Source: Candidatus Poribacteria bacterium (lineage in GTDB: Bacteria; Poribacteria; WGA-4E; PCPOR2b). Taken from it: 64,000 bases of DNA. The stretch is from the NCBI GenBank assembly GCA_003635265.1, contig PYIZ01000033.1, positions 101,826 to 165,825 of the forward strand, read 5' to 3'. The position numbers and the translations under genes are program-made. Under the pieces are notes generated by a model. The model had not been told where the DNA came from, ran no database searches, and saw only the letters and a program-made list of their open reading frames with translations. Each line of letters opens with the position of its first letter. Position 1 is the first letter of the stretch. This document shows, in pieces, positions 25,415 through 34,749 of this stretch.

Positions 25415-26275
25415 ATGGACGCCAAATGCTTGCAGCACCTTCTGACAGAGGAAGAACGTGCCCAATTTGAGCGGAACGGATTTATTATTGTTGAGGATGT
25501 CCTGCCGACTCCAATGATCGACGGGCTTGTTGAGGCGGTAGACCGGCTTGGGCCTGGAGATGACTTCTTGGGGCAAGACGATCGACTCTTGGAACTGATT
25601 GATTGGCACCGCACCTTTCCCAAAGTATGGGGCATTCTCGGTTGGAACATCCATTCTTACTACACGCAGGTCATTGTCACGCCTCCCGAAGATGAGGAGT
25701 TCAAACGTACAAAGCGAAGACGAGGTTGGCATCAGGACAGCGACCGTATAAACGCCGACATCGAGCCGGGACCACAGCCACGTATCTCCGTGAAGGTGGG
25801 TTACTTCTTGACGGACCTCACGAAGGGCGGGCACGGCAATTTTAGTGTGATCCCGGGGAGTCATCTCAAAAGAGAGATTGAGTTGCCTACCGATGGGGTT
25901 TCGGATCCAGAGGAGGCGATAGAGATTCGAGTGCCTGCGGGTACGGCGGTAATTTTCGATCGGCGACTCTTTCACGCGCGAGGGTGGAACCTGTCCGAAA
26001 TGACCCGAAAGGTGTTGTTCGTCGGCTACAGCCATCGCTGGATCCATCCGAGAGATGAGCGAACAGTTGAACATGTCATGGAAGGCTCCGATCCAATTCG
26101 CAGACAACTGCTTGGTGCTAAAACACGTGCCATGGGGACTTCTTCGCCCTCGGAAGAAGATGTGCCCCTTCGCTCCTGGATTAAGGAGTATTTGGGCGAG
26201 GAGGTGGTTACCGATAATTACGCTCGCATTGTTGGTGCGCCTTCAGTGACATTTGGGCGCAATCATGCCCAGTGA
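25415..26275 (+). CDS. PhyH-like dioxygenase, first copy of tandem pair 1
   Basis: 286-residue PhyH-family dioxygenase. Iron ligands are in RGWHQDSDR (His, Asp) and RLFHARGW (distal His), and the 2-oxoglutarate arginine is in MTRKVLFVGYS. PGSHL and VPAGTAVIFDRR are conserved with the next gene, which is a clear paralogue (shared blocks WHRTxPKVWGILGWNIH and RISVKxGYFLTD). Ribosome site GAGGAGAATATT. It ends 38 bases before the start of the second copy, so the two were made by tandem duplication and are likely co-transcribed. The pair has an unusual conserved region between the N-terminus and the first ligand, with an indel (residues ~95-105) between the two copies. Confidence 0.87.
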   Translation: MDAKCLQHLLTEEERAQFERNGFIIVEDVLPTPMIDGLVEAVDRLGPGDDFLGQDDRLLELIDWHRTFPKVWGILGWNIHSYYTQVIVTPPEDEEFKRTKRRRGWHQDSDRINADIEPGPQPRISVKVGYFLTDLTKGGHGNFSVIPGSHLKREIELPTDGVSDPEEAIEIRVPAGTAVIFDRRLFHARGWNLSEMTRKVLFVGYSHRWIHPRDERTVEHVMEGSDPIRRQLLGAKTRAMGTSSPSEEDVPLRSWIKEYLGEEVVTDNYARIVGAPSVTFGRNHAQ

Positions 26276-26313
26276 GTTACCCTTATTGTACAAATGGAAT
26301 AAGGAGGTTAGTC

Positions 26314-27138
26314 ATGGATAGTGCATGTTTAGAACACTGCTTGACAGAGGCAGAGCGTACCAAGTTTGAACGAGACGGATTTATTGTGGTCGATAACGCC
26401 TTGCCAGCTCCAATGGTTGAAGGGCTTATCGAAGCCGTAGATAGTGTGAAGGCCGGTGTGGACTTCATAGGGAAGGACGATCGATTCTTGGAACTGATTG
26501 ATTGGCACCGCACCCTTCCCAAAGTATGGGGTATCCTCGGTTGGAACATCCATCTATATCACACGCACATCACGGTCACGCCGCCAGTGCCGTTGGAAGA
26601 TAGACCTTCAAAGAAGCGGCTTCATTGGCATCAGGACAGTGGACGTGTGAGTTTGGACATTGAGACGATACCCGCACCGCGCATATCCGTCAAGATTGGT
26701 TATTTTCTGACCGATGTTTCCGAGGGAGGACGTGGTAACTTTAGCGTCGTACCCGGCAGCCATTTGAAAGATGAAGTTGAATATCCCGCCGATGGCGTTT
26801 CCAATCCGCCGGATGCACATGAAGTTCGTGTTCCTGCGGGCACTGCTGTCATCTTCGATCGTCGGATCTGGCATGCGGGTGGCTGGAATTTCTCAGATAT
26901 TACGCGCAAGGTGTTGTTTGTCGGCTACAGTATGCGATGGTTCCATCCAAGAGATGCGATGACCGTCTCTCATTATATGGATCGGTGTGATCCAATTCAG
27001 CGGCAGTTGCTTGGATCAAAAACTGGCAACCTAGGCCTAACCTCACCGAGGGACGAAGATGTGCCGCTTCGTGAATGGATGCGTGAACACTTGGGTGAAG
27101 CGGCGATTGCTGACCGTTCAGTCAGAAACCTTACGTAA
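26314..27138 (+). CDS. PhyH-like dioxygenase, second copy of tandem pair 1
   Basis: 274-residue paralogue of the preceding gene. The triad is HWHQDSGR and RIWHAGGW, with ITRKVLFVGYS containing the arginine. AAGGAGG lies 7 bases before the ATG at 26314; the longer frame opening at 26272 overlaps the previous gene and has no ribosome site. The two proteins share most blocks but differ in a short segment before the first iron ligand, which may change substrate choice. A VOC gene follows 81 bases later. Confidence 0.87.
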   Translation: MDSACLEHCLTEAERTKFERDGFIVVDNALPAPMVEGLIEAVDSVKAGVDFIGKDDRFLELIDWHRTLPKVWGILGWNIHLYHTHITVTPPVPLEDRPSKKRLHWHQDSGRVSLDIETIPAPRISVKIGYFLTDVSEGGRGNFSVVPGSHLKDEVEYPADGVSNPPDAHEVRVPAGTAVIFDRRIWHAGGWNFSDITRKVLFVGYSMRWFHPRDAMTVSHYMDRCDPIQRQLLGSKTGNLGLTSPRDEDVPLREWMREHLGEAAIADRSVRNLT

Positions 27139-27219
27139 CCCTTTCACGCCAATCCGAGCAAATGGATACGAACCGCCTAATTGGGTTGAGGATAGAGGGC
27201 GCAGAAAAGGAAAACCGTT

Positions 27220-27648
27220 ATGGCTAATGCTAGCCTCGTTTTTGAGCACATCCACATCATCAGTGAGGACCCACAATCATCAGCCGCTTGGTACGCCGAT
27301 ATGCTGGACGGCGAAATCGCTGAGACGTATGAACTCCGTGGCGCCCCTCAGATCGCCGTTGTTTTCGAGGGGATAACCCTCCTTATCCGCGGACGACGAC
27401 CGGGCGAGAATCCGGACAAGACAAACCGCATACAATCTTTCGGGGATTTTGCTAGCCACGACGAATGGGGCATGGATCACTTTGCCTTCCGTGTACATGG
27501 GGATCTCACTGAATTCTGTGACAATCTCAAGGAAAAGGGAGCTACCTTCTCCATTGAGCCTCATGATTCAATCGGAAGCACTTGGGGCGGTAGCATTGCC
27601 TATCTTAACGGTCCGGACGGTGTGAGTATAGAACTGCTCCAAGCGTAG
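27220..27648 (+). CDS. VOC-family (glyoxalase/dioxygenase fold) protein
   Basis: 142-residue vicinal oxygen chelate protein, one paired beta-alpha-beta-beta-beta unit repeated twice. Candidate metal ligands are in FEHIHIIS (His), DHFAFRV (His) and SIELLQA (Glu), the usual ligand positions in the glyoxalase I type. Such proteins act as isomerases, epimerases, dioxygenases or resistance proteins, and the reaction cannot be assigned. It follows the tandem PhyH pair, so it could belong to the same transcript, which ends at the terminator at 27703-27743. Confidence 0.8.
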   Translation: MANASLVFEHIHIISEDPQSSAAWYADMLDGEIAETYELRGAPQIAVVFEGITLLIRGRRPGENPDKTNRIQSFGDFASHDEWGMDHFAFRVHGDLTEFCDNLKEKGATFSIEPHDSIGSTWGGSIAYLNGPDGVSIELLQA

Positions 27649-27702
27649 ATGCAATGCGACCCAAACGTTATCACCCGAAAATTGGGTTGGCAATGCCTGA
27701 CA

Positions 27703-27743
27703 GCCCATCATCCCGATGAATCGGGATGGTGGGCTTTTTATTT
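27703..27743 (+). terminator. Rho-independent terminator after the VOC gene
   Basis: GCCCATCATCCCGA at 27703-27716 pairs with TCGGGATGGTGGGC at 27721-27734 (one G-T wobble), with a 4-base loop and then TTTTTATTT. It ends the PhyH-PhyH-VOC transcript before the leuS promoter. Confidence 0.8.
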
Positions 27744-27827
27744 ATCATATCGATTATATTTGAGGAGTTATGGACAACCCCCGTTGATTTTTTACAGTAC
27801 CCGTGTAAATTTCTAGAAGAGACAGCG

Positions 27828-27856
27828 TTGCATTTTAGCAATTTGTTCAGTATAAT
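27828..27856 (+). promoter_or_regulatory. Sigma-70-type promoter for leuS
   Basis: TTGCAT at 27828-27833 and TATAAT at 27851-27856 are 17 bases apart. The predicted leader to the leuS ATG is about 90 bases, too short for a T-box. Confidence 0.75.
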
Positions 27857-27954
27857 TTAACAGAGCGAATTGGAACCGAAGCAGAACATTGTAGAAACGT
27901 TGTTGCCCCAAGAAATATCCGTGTTATAGAAAAGACAATTTGAGGAGATTTTAG

Positions 27955-30504
27955 ATGGAAAGATATACATATGACCCTGCAGCTATTGAACCAAAGTGGC
28001 AAAATATCTGGGAGGAACGTAAGACGTTTCGTACACTGGACGACCCCAAGGCGTGGGAAGGAAAACCGAAGTATTACATCCTCGATATGTTTCCTTACAC
28101 CTCCGGCGCAGGGCTTCATATTGGACATCCCGAAGGCTACACAGCTACCGATGTGTTGGCGCGTATGAGACGTATGCAGGGTTATAATGTACTGCATCCA
28201 ATGGGCTGGGATTCGTTTGGGCTAACCATCGAGCGCACTGCGGAGCGAGAAAATATTCACCCTGCGATCGTCACGGAACGCAACATCGACAAATTTCGGC
28301 AGCAGATTAAACAGATCGGTTTCTCGTATGATTGGGATAGGGAGATAAGCACTTCATCACCGGATTACTACAAATGGACGCAATGGATTTTCCTCAAACT
28401 TCATGAAAAGGAATTAGCATACCTCGCCGATGTGCCTGTCAACTGGTGTCCGGCACTAGGAACTGTCCTTTCCAATGAGGAGGTCAAGGACGGAAAGTAT
28501 GTCGAAACCGGCGATCCGGTTGAGCGGCGACTGATGCGGCAATGGATGCTGAAGATCACTGCGTATGCCGATCGGCTGCTAGAGGATATTGAAGATGTGG
28601 ACTGGCCTGAGGGCATCAAGGAGATGCAGCGGAACTGGATTGGGAAATCGGAAGGGGTGGACGTAGATTTTACAATTAAAGATACCGATGCTTCATTTAC
28701 CGTTTTCACAACGCGACCGGATACGCTGTTTGGTGCAACCTACTGTGTCTTTTCACCGGAGCATCCGCTGGTTGAACAAATCACGACAGACGAGCATAGG
28801 TCAGAGGTGCAGGCTTACGTTGACGAGGCAAAAAACAAAACCGATCTACAGCGGACAGATCTCGCCAAGGAAAAGACCGGTGTTTTTACGGGTGCCTACG
28901 CAATCAATCCAGCAAATAACACAGCAATCCCCATTTGGGTCGCCGATTACGTGCTGATGGGTTATGGTACGGGAGCGATTATGGCAGTGCCCGCTGAGGA
29001 TGATCGCGACTGGGAATTTGCCAAGACATTTGACCTGCCAATCGTTCGCACAGTGCAGCCACCGAGTGATTTCGGGGACGAACCTTACCTCGGCGACGGT
29101 CCATCGATTAATAGCGATTTCCTGAATGGACTTAATATTCAAGATTCAAAAGAACGGATGACTGAATGGCTCGAAAGTAAAGGGAAAGGGAAAGCACAGG
29201 TGCAGTACCGCTTACGCGATTGGCTTTTCTCCCGCCAGCGTTATTGGGGAGAACCCTTCCCAACGGTGCAGTTAGAGGATGGAACGATTATGTCCGTACC
29301 TGAGAGCGAACTTCCGGTGGAATTGCCGCCTATTGATGAGTATAAACCGACCCCCGATGGCAAACCGCCGCTCGCGCGCGCTTCGGATGACTGGCTGATG
29401 ATCACGCTGCCGGACGGACGAAAAGGGGTACGGGAAACGAATACAATGCCCCAATGGGCGGGATCTTGCTGGTATTACCTGCGATATATGGACGCACACA
29501 ACGCAACCGAAGCGTGGTCTGCGGAAGCAGAGCGCTACTGGATGCCTGTCGATCTTTATGTCGGCGGCGCAGAACACGCTGTGCTGCACCTACTCTACGC
29601 ACGCTTTTGGCATAAAGTGCTATATGATTGTGGCCTCGTCTCTACGAAGGAACCATTCCAAAAACTCTTCAATCAGGGAATGATCCTCGCCTATTCCTAT
29701 CAGGATGACAACGGCAAATACTACTCGCCGAGTGAGGTAGAGGAGCGGGATGGAGAATGGCTCGTCAAGGAGTCGGGAGTGCGGACAAACACACAGATTG
29801 AAAAGATGTCAAAATCTCGCTTCAATGTCGTAACGCCCGAAGAGGTGATTGATGCGTATGGAGCGGACGCTCTGCGTCTATATGAACTCTTTATTGGTCC
29901 CTTGAGCGTCAGTGCACCGTGGCAGACGCGGGGTGTGGAAGGTGTTTATCGGTTTCTACAGCGGGTGTGGCGTCTGGCGATTGACGAGGATACAGGGGAT
30001 CCGAGTAGTAAACTAACCGATGCGGCTGTCGATAGTGACCCGGAACTGTGGAAGGTGATCAATCAGACTATCAAGGATGTCACCGAGGATACAGAATCGA
30101 TCGACAAAATGAATACTGCCATCAGCCACATGATGGTGTTTGTCAATGCTGCGACACAGGCGGCAACCGTGCCGAAAGAAACGATGAAGACCTTCCTGCG
30201 GCTGCTTGCTCCCTACGCACCCCACATCACCGAAGAAATTTGGGAGCGGTTCGGAGAAGCGGAGTTAATCGCTCACGCAACTTGGCCCCACCACGATCCA
30301 GAAGTCCTCAAGCGTGAGGAGGTCACCATCGTTATCCAAGTCAACGGAAAATTACGCAGCCGAATCCAGCTTCCTGTGGATGCAAGTAACGAGGAGGTTG
30401 AGGAAGCTGCCCTTGCAGATGAACGTATCCAGAAGCATATTGATGGCAAGACGGTGCGGAAGTTCATCGTTGTGCCCAATCGACTGGCGAATATTGTGGT
30501 TTGA
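27955..30504 (+). CDS. leuS: Leucyl-tRNA synthetase
   Basis: 849-residue class I synthetase that charges tRNA(Leu) with leucine. The ATP motifs are HIGHPEGY (HIGH) and KMSKSRFN (KMSKS). The editing domain has [12 protein letters not shown] and the conserved [19 protein letters not shown], so proofreading appears intact. The block [14 protein letters not shown] is the usual landmark before the editing domain. The [15 protein letters not shown] stretch differs from the GLPAE of E. coli and is more like a separate bacterial branch. GAGGAGA lies 6 bases before the ATG, and a promoter with a 17-base spacer lies ~100 bases upstream. The 3' side carries a hairpin in a module C context (30540-30573). 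Confidence 0.98.
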   Translation: MERYTYDPAAIEPKWQNIWEERKTFRTLDDPKAWEGKPKYYILDMFPYTSGAGLHIGHPEGYTATDVLARMRRMQGYNVLHPMGWDSFGLTIERTAERENIHPAIVTERNIDKFRQQIKQIGFSYDWDREISTSSPDYYKWTQWIFLKLHEKELAYLADVPVNWCPALGTVLSNEEVKDGKYVETGDPVERRLMRQWMLKITAYADRLLEDIEDVDWPEGIKEMQRNWIGKSEGVDVDFTIKDTDASFTVFTTRPDTLFGATYCVFSPEHPLVEQITTDEHRSEVQAYVDEAKNKTDLQRTDLAKEKTGVFTGAYAINPANNTAIPIWVADYVLMGYGTGAIMAVPAEDDRDWEFAKTFDLPIVRTVQPPSDFGDEPYLGDGPSINSDFLNGLNIQDSKERMTEWLESKGKGKAQVQYRLRDWLFSRQRYWGEPFPTVQLEDGTIMSVPESELPVELPPIDEYKPTPDGKPPLARASDDWLMITLPDGRKGVRETNTMPQWAGSCWYYLRYMDAHNATEAWSAEAERYWMPVDLYVGGAEHAVLHLLYARFWHKVLYDCGLVSTKEPFQKLFNQGMILAYSYQDDNGKYYSPSEVEERDGEWLVKESGVRTNTQIEKMSKSRFNVVTPEEVIDAYGADALRLYELFIGPLSVSAPWQTRGVEGVYRFLQRVWRLAIDEDTGDPSSKLTDAAVDSDPELWKVINQTIKDVTEDTESIDKMNTAISHMMVFVNAATQAATVPKETMKTFLRLLAPYAPHITEEIWERFGEAELIAHATWPHHDPEVLKREEVTIVIQVNGKLRSRIQLPVDASNEEVEEAALADERIQKHIDGKTVRKFIVVPNRLANIVV

Positions 30505-30539
30505 GTTGAGCCAATGTTGTGAAAATTCAGCGCACGAAA

Positions 30540-30573
30540 AGAAACCGAGTTTTTTCTTTAAAACTTGGTTTCT
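30540..30573 (+). terminator. Terminator-like hairpin after leuS
   Basis: AGAAACCGAGTTTT at 30540-30553 pairs with AAAACTTGGTTTCT at 30560-30573 (one G-T wobble), with the 6-base loop TTCTTT. There is no T-run directly after it, so it is a weak or factor-dependent terminator, or a stabilising hairpin. It overlaps a module C unit (30566-30597). Confidence 0.45.
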
Positions 30574-30597
30574 GTTGCACTAAATCTTAACATGAGC
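30566..30597 (+). repeat. Mosaic repeat, module C only
   Basis: Reads TTGGTTTCTGTTGCACTAAA then TCTTAACATGAG, matching the C unit at 25359-25388 and 6253-6282. It overlaps the leuS hairpin and precedes the PhyH gene at 30646. Confidence 0.55.
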
Positions 30598-30645
30598 CAT
30601 AAAAAAAAGGGATAAGTGCAAACCTTTCGAGATAGGAGGTACACC

Positions 30646-31464
30646 ATGCTCACAGAGCAACAGGTCAGTCACTTTAATACCTATGGATTTGTAATCTTCC
30701 GGCAGTTGTTGAATCCGGACGAACTGAAAACCATCAACGCTGAGGTTGAGTTGAGACTCTCATCTACAAAACGGTATACGTCACCCGATGACGAGCCTGC
30801 ATACATGAGTTGGCCCAATTTGGGACCCGAAACGCCCTTCCTATCTGGATTGCCGGAGGACCCACGCATCTACGGCACAGCGGAGCAACTTTACGGTGAG
30901 GATGCCGTTGGACTCTCTTGCAATGCCGGCAGCTTTGTGAACGTGACACACTGGCATCCCGACGCCGATGACTTCCAGCTACACGGTTTCAAATTTGCCA
31001 TATATCTACAGCCTTTACGAGCGGATGACGGTGCGCTACGGTTCATTCCGGGGTCGCATCGGAGGCCCTTCCATGATGAAGTCCACCAGAATATAGGAGA
31101 AGCTGTGGGCGATGTCTGTGCTGTTCCCGCCTATAGCTGTGAGACGGAGCCGGGAGATGTAGTTGCTTTCGACTTTCATCTCTGGCACGCCAGTTGGGGC
31201 GGTTCAACAGATCGGCGGATGGTCTCTATTATTTTTGTCAAGAATCCCCGTACCCCTGAAGAGGAGCAGGCGAGCCGAAAAGCGGCGGCGGCAAATGTCC
31301 AGCTCCGTGCGAACCTCGCTCGGAATACCTTTGATATACCCGGACCAGAATACCATCCGCATTGGCTCGAAAATCCTCGAAAAAATCCTAAGCGTCAGCA
31401 TTGGATAGATCGGATGGGGGAATTGGGCTATCTGGACGCGCCTCCACCTGAGACCACGGCGTGA
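30646..31464 (+). CDS. PhyH-like dioxygenase, first copy of tandem pair 2
   Basis: 272-residue PhyH-family dioxygenase. Iron ligands are HWHPDADD (His, Asp) and LWHASWGG (His), with the conserved DRRMVSIIFVKNP strand carrying the likely 2-oxoglutarate arginine. GGAGGTACACC precedes the ATG at 30646, which I prefer over a longer frame without ribosome site at 30616. It is a tandem paralogue of the gene at 31576, with the same N-terminus (MLTEQQVxHFNTxGF). The upstream neighbour is leuS, so this pair is probably a separate unit. Confidence 0.87.
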   Translation: MLTEQQVSHFNTYGFVIFRQLLNPDELKTINAEVELRLSSTKRYTSPDDEPAYMSWPNLGPETPFLSGLPEDPRIYGTAEQLYGEDAVGLSCNAGSFVNVTHWHPDADDFQLHGFKFAIYLQPLRADDGALRFIPGSHRRPFHDEVHQNIGEAVGDVCAVPAYSCETEPGDVVAFDFHLWHASWGGSTDRRMVSIIFVKNPRTPEEEQASRKAAAANVQLRANLARNTFDIPGPEYHPHWLENPRKNPKRQHWIDRMGELGYLDAPPPETTA

Positions 31465-31575
31465 TAAATATTGGCGGCGCGTGAGGAGAAAGACCGTAAG
31501 TATTCAAGGAATATGAAACACTCTTTATTCGAGATCTGAACGATGCGCCAAAACCTTTGATACAGGAGGTATGCT

Positions 31576-32376
31576 ATGCTCACAGAACAACAGGTGAATC
31601 ACTTTAATACCTTCGGATTCTTAATCTTCCGGCAGCTGTTTAGCCCGGATGAGATAAAAACCATCAACGCCGAGTTTGAACACGCGTTAACCTCCGCCTA
31701 CCGTCACGCCCCATTTGATGGCACATATAGGCATTGGGTACGAACAATGGGACCTAAGACCCCATTCTTCGCTGGGTTGATGGAGGATCCGCGCTTCTAC
31801 GAGCCGACCGAGCAACTGTATGGTGAAGATTGCCTCGGTATCGTTTCCGATGCCAATCGCTATGTCGGTCACACGCGCTGGCATCCCGACCACCTTGTAG
31901 ATCCGACTGAGGATTGCTACGGTGTCAAATTCGCTTACTACCTTGAACCTGTCGGAGCAGAAACCGGCGCATTGCGACTCATTCCGGGGTCGCACAAGGA
32001 CCCGCTACACAGCACGTTACGAGAGAATCTAGACAGCTATGGGCTTGAGATTTGCGATGTCCCAGCTTACATCTGTGAATCGGAGCCGGGCGATGTGGTC
32101 GCTTTTGATGTGCGTTGTTGGCATGCCAGTTGGGGTGGTGCGATTGACCGACGCATGTGTACGGTGGTGTACTACAAGAATCCTGAAGGTCCCGAAGAGG
32201 AAGCCGCAACCCGTAAGCGAGCCTCCAACAGTGTGAAAGAACCGAATAATTCTGGACTGCCGTTCGAGACCCACCGTGACATCATGGGCTATTGGGTTGC
32301 AAATCATGATGGCAGCGAAAAGCGCCAGCGCTGGATTGATCGAGAGCGAGAACTCGGCTTTCTCGATTATCTATAG
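31576..32376 (+). CDS. PhyH-like dioxygenase, second copy of tandem pair 2
   Basis: 266-residue paralogue of the preceding gene. Iron ligands are in RWHPDHLVD and CWHASWGG, and DRRMCTVVYYKNP supplies the arginine strand. GGAGGTATGCT precedes the ATG. Both copies keep the active-site residues, so neither is a decayed duplicate, but the region between residues 45 and 100 differs in several places. The 111-base gap between them holds nothing recognisable. The ABC exporter gene follows 75 bases later. Confidence 0.87.
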   Translation: MLTEQQVNHFNTFGFLIFRQLFSPDEIKTINAEFEHALTSAYRHAPFDGTYRHWVRTMGPKTPFFAGLMEDPRFYEPTEQLYGEDCLGIVSDANRYVGHTRWHPDHLVDPTEDCYGVKFAYYLEPVGAETGALRLIPGSHKDPLHSTLRENLDSYGLEICDVPAYICESEPGDVVAFDVRCWHASWGGAIDRRMCTVVYYKNPEGPEEEAATRKRASNSVKEPNNSGLPFETHRDIMGYWVANHDGSEKRQRWIDRERELGFLDYL

Positions 32377-32451
32377 ATGTGAGAATTTTTGGCGGTGACT
32401 CTGCATGAGTTACACAGTACCTTCCACCCTTAGGGGAGACTGGAAACAAGA

Positions 32452-34716
32452 ATGAAACCGTTTCTGGAAACGCTGCCTCCTGAGGTAGACACCAAACTCC
32501 AAAATATCAAACCGCCGGAAGAGCAGGCGCATATTCAGGTTGTTACTGATCTAATCGATAACGGCTCTTTCGGAGAACAGTGGCTTGTCGTAACCGATGA
32601 ACGTTTGTTGGTTATCCCTACAGAGGGAGCCGATGGCGTTGTGGAGGTGCCGCTCAAAGTCATCACCGAAACGAGGATTGAGGAGTTGGTGGGTGCCGGT
32701 CGTCTTGAGGTGGAGCACGGAGAGGGTGAACCCACCTACCTATACTATTCCAATTCATTGAGTCCCAAGTTTGCCGAGGTCGCCGAAGCCATCAAGCAAC
32801 TCACCAAGGGGGAAGCCCCTATGCTGCCGACCGAGGTAGAGCGTACGCGGTGCGACACGTGCGGGCGTCTGCTGCCGGAGAAAGATGGTGTCTGTCTCGC
32901 TTGTGTGAAAACATGGGATACACTGAAGCGAATAATTAGGTACTTGGCTCCGTACAAGGTCAAAGTCGTCATCCTCATGATCTTCGTGGCGGCAAGCCCT
33001 ATAATCAACCTATTTCCGCCGCTGATTGTTCGATATATGGTTGACAATGTTATCGCACCGCTGGCAGGTACTGGTCTTACACTGAGCGAAGGTTTCGAGA
33101 TGCTGAGATCGCCCGTAGGGGGGTTATTAGGGATTCTTTGCTTGACCTTTCTCTTTGAGATTATCGCCGGTCTACTCAGAGCCGATGTCTCCAGCCGAAC
33201 GTGCAGATATATCCGTGGGCAGCTCTTTGAGCACGTGCAGTATATGCCGCTACGATTCTACGGCAAGCGACAGCTAGGTAACTTAATATCCAGATTTACC
33301 AACGATGCAGATCGGGTAGAGATGTTTTTGCTTTTGGGCTTGCCCTTCATGTTGCGCAACGTGCTGATGTTGATAGGCACGCTCGTAGTGTGTCTCAGCA
33401 TGAGTTGGAGATTGACCTTCTTTGCGCTAATGCCGGTGCCGTTGATTATGTTAGGAGGTGTGGTGATCTGGCGACGCATGCGGAGTATCTGGCCCCGTTG
33501 GCATGCTAAATGGTCACAGCTATCTTCGCATCTCAATGAGTCTATCTCCGGCATCCGAGTCGTAAAAGCCTTCGCGCAGGAGGACCGAGAGGCGATGCGC
33601 TTCAATGCGCGGAACGAGGAACTCTGGTCTGTGAGTGTCACCGGTGAACGACACTGGCACCTGTTTTTTGCTGTGATGAATTTTATCCTTACTTTCGGGA
33701 TGTTCTTCATCTGGTACTTTGGTGGATTGCAGGTGATACGCGAGGAACTAACAGTCGGCACACTCTTGGCGTTCACTCGTTTCCTCTTCCAACTCTATCA
33801 ACCTCTCCAGTTCTTCAGTCAACTCAATAACTTTGTATCGCGTGCATTCGCCGGTGCCGAGCGAATTTTCGAGATTATGGATACACGGTCTGAGTTATCT
33901 GAGGATCCAGAGGCGACCGCCATGCCCCAGATGGAAGGGCGCGTGGCTTTCGAGAATGTCACATTCGGCTATGATCCGGGCAAACCAGTTCTCAATGAGA
34001 TTGACCTTGATGTGGAACCGGGCGAGATGATCGGGTTGGTAGGCAAATCTGGAGTAGGCAAAAGCACCATGATTAACCTGATTTGTCGGTTCTACGACGT
34101 GAATCGCGGCAGCGTGACTATTGATGGTGTGGATATTCGCAAGATTCGATTGGAAGATCTACGTCGGCATATCGGTATGGTGCATCAGGATATTTTTCTC
34201 TTCGACGGCACAATCGCAGAAAACATCGGTTACGGTAAGCCGGGAGCGACCTTGGACGAAATCATCAGCGCAGCGGTCGCAGCGGAGGTGCATGAGTTTA
34301 TTGCTGCCAAGCCAGACGGGTACGACATGAAGGTGGGCGAGCGCGGAGGACAACTCTCCGGCGGTGAAAAGCAACGGATCGCCATCGCACGGGCGATTCT
34401 GCACGACCCGAAGATCCTAATTCTTGACGAGGCGACCTCATCGCTTGACAGTGCCACGGAGAAAAAGATTCAGGCAGCGATCGCCCGGTTAGTCAAAGGG
34501 CGAACAACCTTTGCAATCGCACACCGACTCTCCACCCTGCGGAACGCGGATCGGCTCATTGTGTTGGACGACGGTGAGGTTGCGGAGGTCGGTACACACG
34601 AAGAACTGATGAATCGGAAGGGGATTTTTTATGACCTTGTCCATACCCAGCAACAGACATCAGCAATCATAGCAGTCGGCGGTGGCAAGGATGACCCATC
34701 TCAGGGTAGAAGATAG
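32452..34716 (+). CDS. ABC exporter (MsbA/multidrug type) with extra N-terminal sensing-like region and zinc ribbon
   Basis: 754-residue fused permease-ATPase. Residues ~1-120 form a soluble beta-rich domain (ending near YLYYSNSLSPKF) resembling a PH-like fold, then a CDTCGRLLPEKDGVCLAC zinc-ribbon-like stretch (four cysteines) precedes the first membrane helix. Six transmembrane segments (roughly 160-480) are followed by an ATPase domain with Walker A (GLVGKSGVGKST), Q-loop (VHQDIFLF), signature LSGGEKQRIAIAR and Walker B (ILILDEATSSLD). It is a half-transporter acting as homodimer in the inner membrane. The N-terminal extension of about 160 residues is unusual for MsbA-like exporters and could sense substrate or recruit a partner. 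Substrate unknown. Confidence 0.87.
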   Translation: MKPFLETLPPEVDTKLQNIKPPEEQAHIQVVTDLIDNGSFGEQWLVVTDERLLVIPTEGADGVVEVPLKVITETRIEELVGAGRLEVEHGEGEPTYLYYSNSLSPKFAEVAEAIKQLTKGEAPMLPTEVERTRCDTCGRLLPEKDGVCLACVKTWDTLKRIIRYLAPYKVKVVILMIFVAASPIINLFPPLIVRYMVDNVIAPLAGTGLTLSEGFEMLRSPVGGLLGILCLTFLFEIIAGLLRADVSSRTCRYIRGQLFEHVQYMPLRFYGKRQLGNLISRFTNDADRVEMFLLLGLPFMLRNVLMLIGTLVVCLSMSWRLTFFALMPVPLIMLGGVVIWRRMRSIWPRWHAKWSQLSSHLNESISGIRVVKAFAQEDREAMRFNARNEELWSVSVTGERHWHLFFAVMNFILTFGMFFIWYFGGLQVIREELTVGTLLAFTRFLFQLYQPLQFFSQLNNFVSRAFAGAERIFEIMDTRSELSEDPEATAMPQMEGRVAFENVTFGYDPGKPVLNEIDLDVEPGEMIGLVGKSGVGKSTMINLICRFYDVNRGSVTIDGVDIRKIRLEDLRRHIGMVHQDIFLFDGTIAENIGYGKPGATLDEIISAAVAAEVHEFIAAKPDGYDMKVGERGGQLSGGEKQRIAIARAILHDPKILILDEATSSLDSATEKKIQAAIARLVKGRTTFAIAHRLSTLRNADRLIVLDDGEVAEVGTHEELMNRKGIFYDLVHTQQQTSAIIAVGGGKDDPSQGRR

Positions 34717-34749
34717 CACCGAATCCTCGTTCTTTTTACGGGTTGCCAG

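Noticed and set aside
27749..27954. Possible T-box riboswitch upstream of leuS
   Set aside because: The promoter at 27828-27856 leaves only about 90 bases of leader, too short for a T-box, and no antiterminator or specifier loop pattern is seen.
30540..30573. Candidate intrinsic terminator of leuS taken as fully standard
   Set aside because: The stem is strong but no T-run follows, so I list it only as terminator-like.
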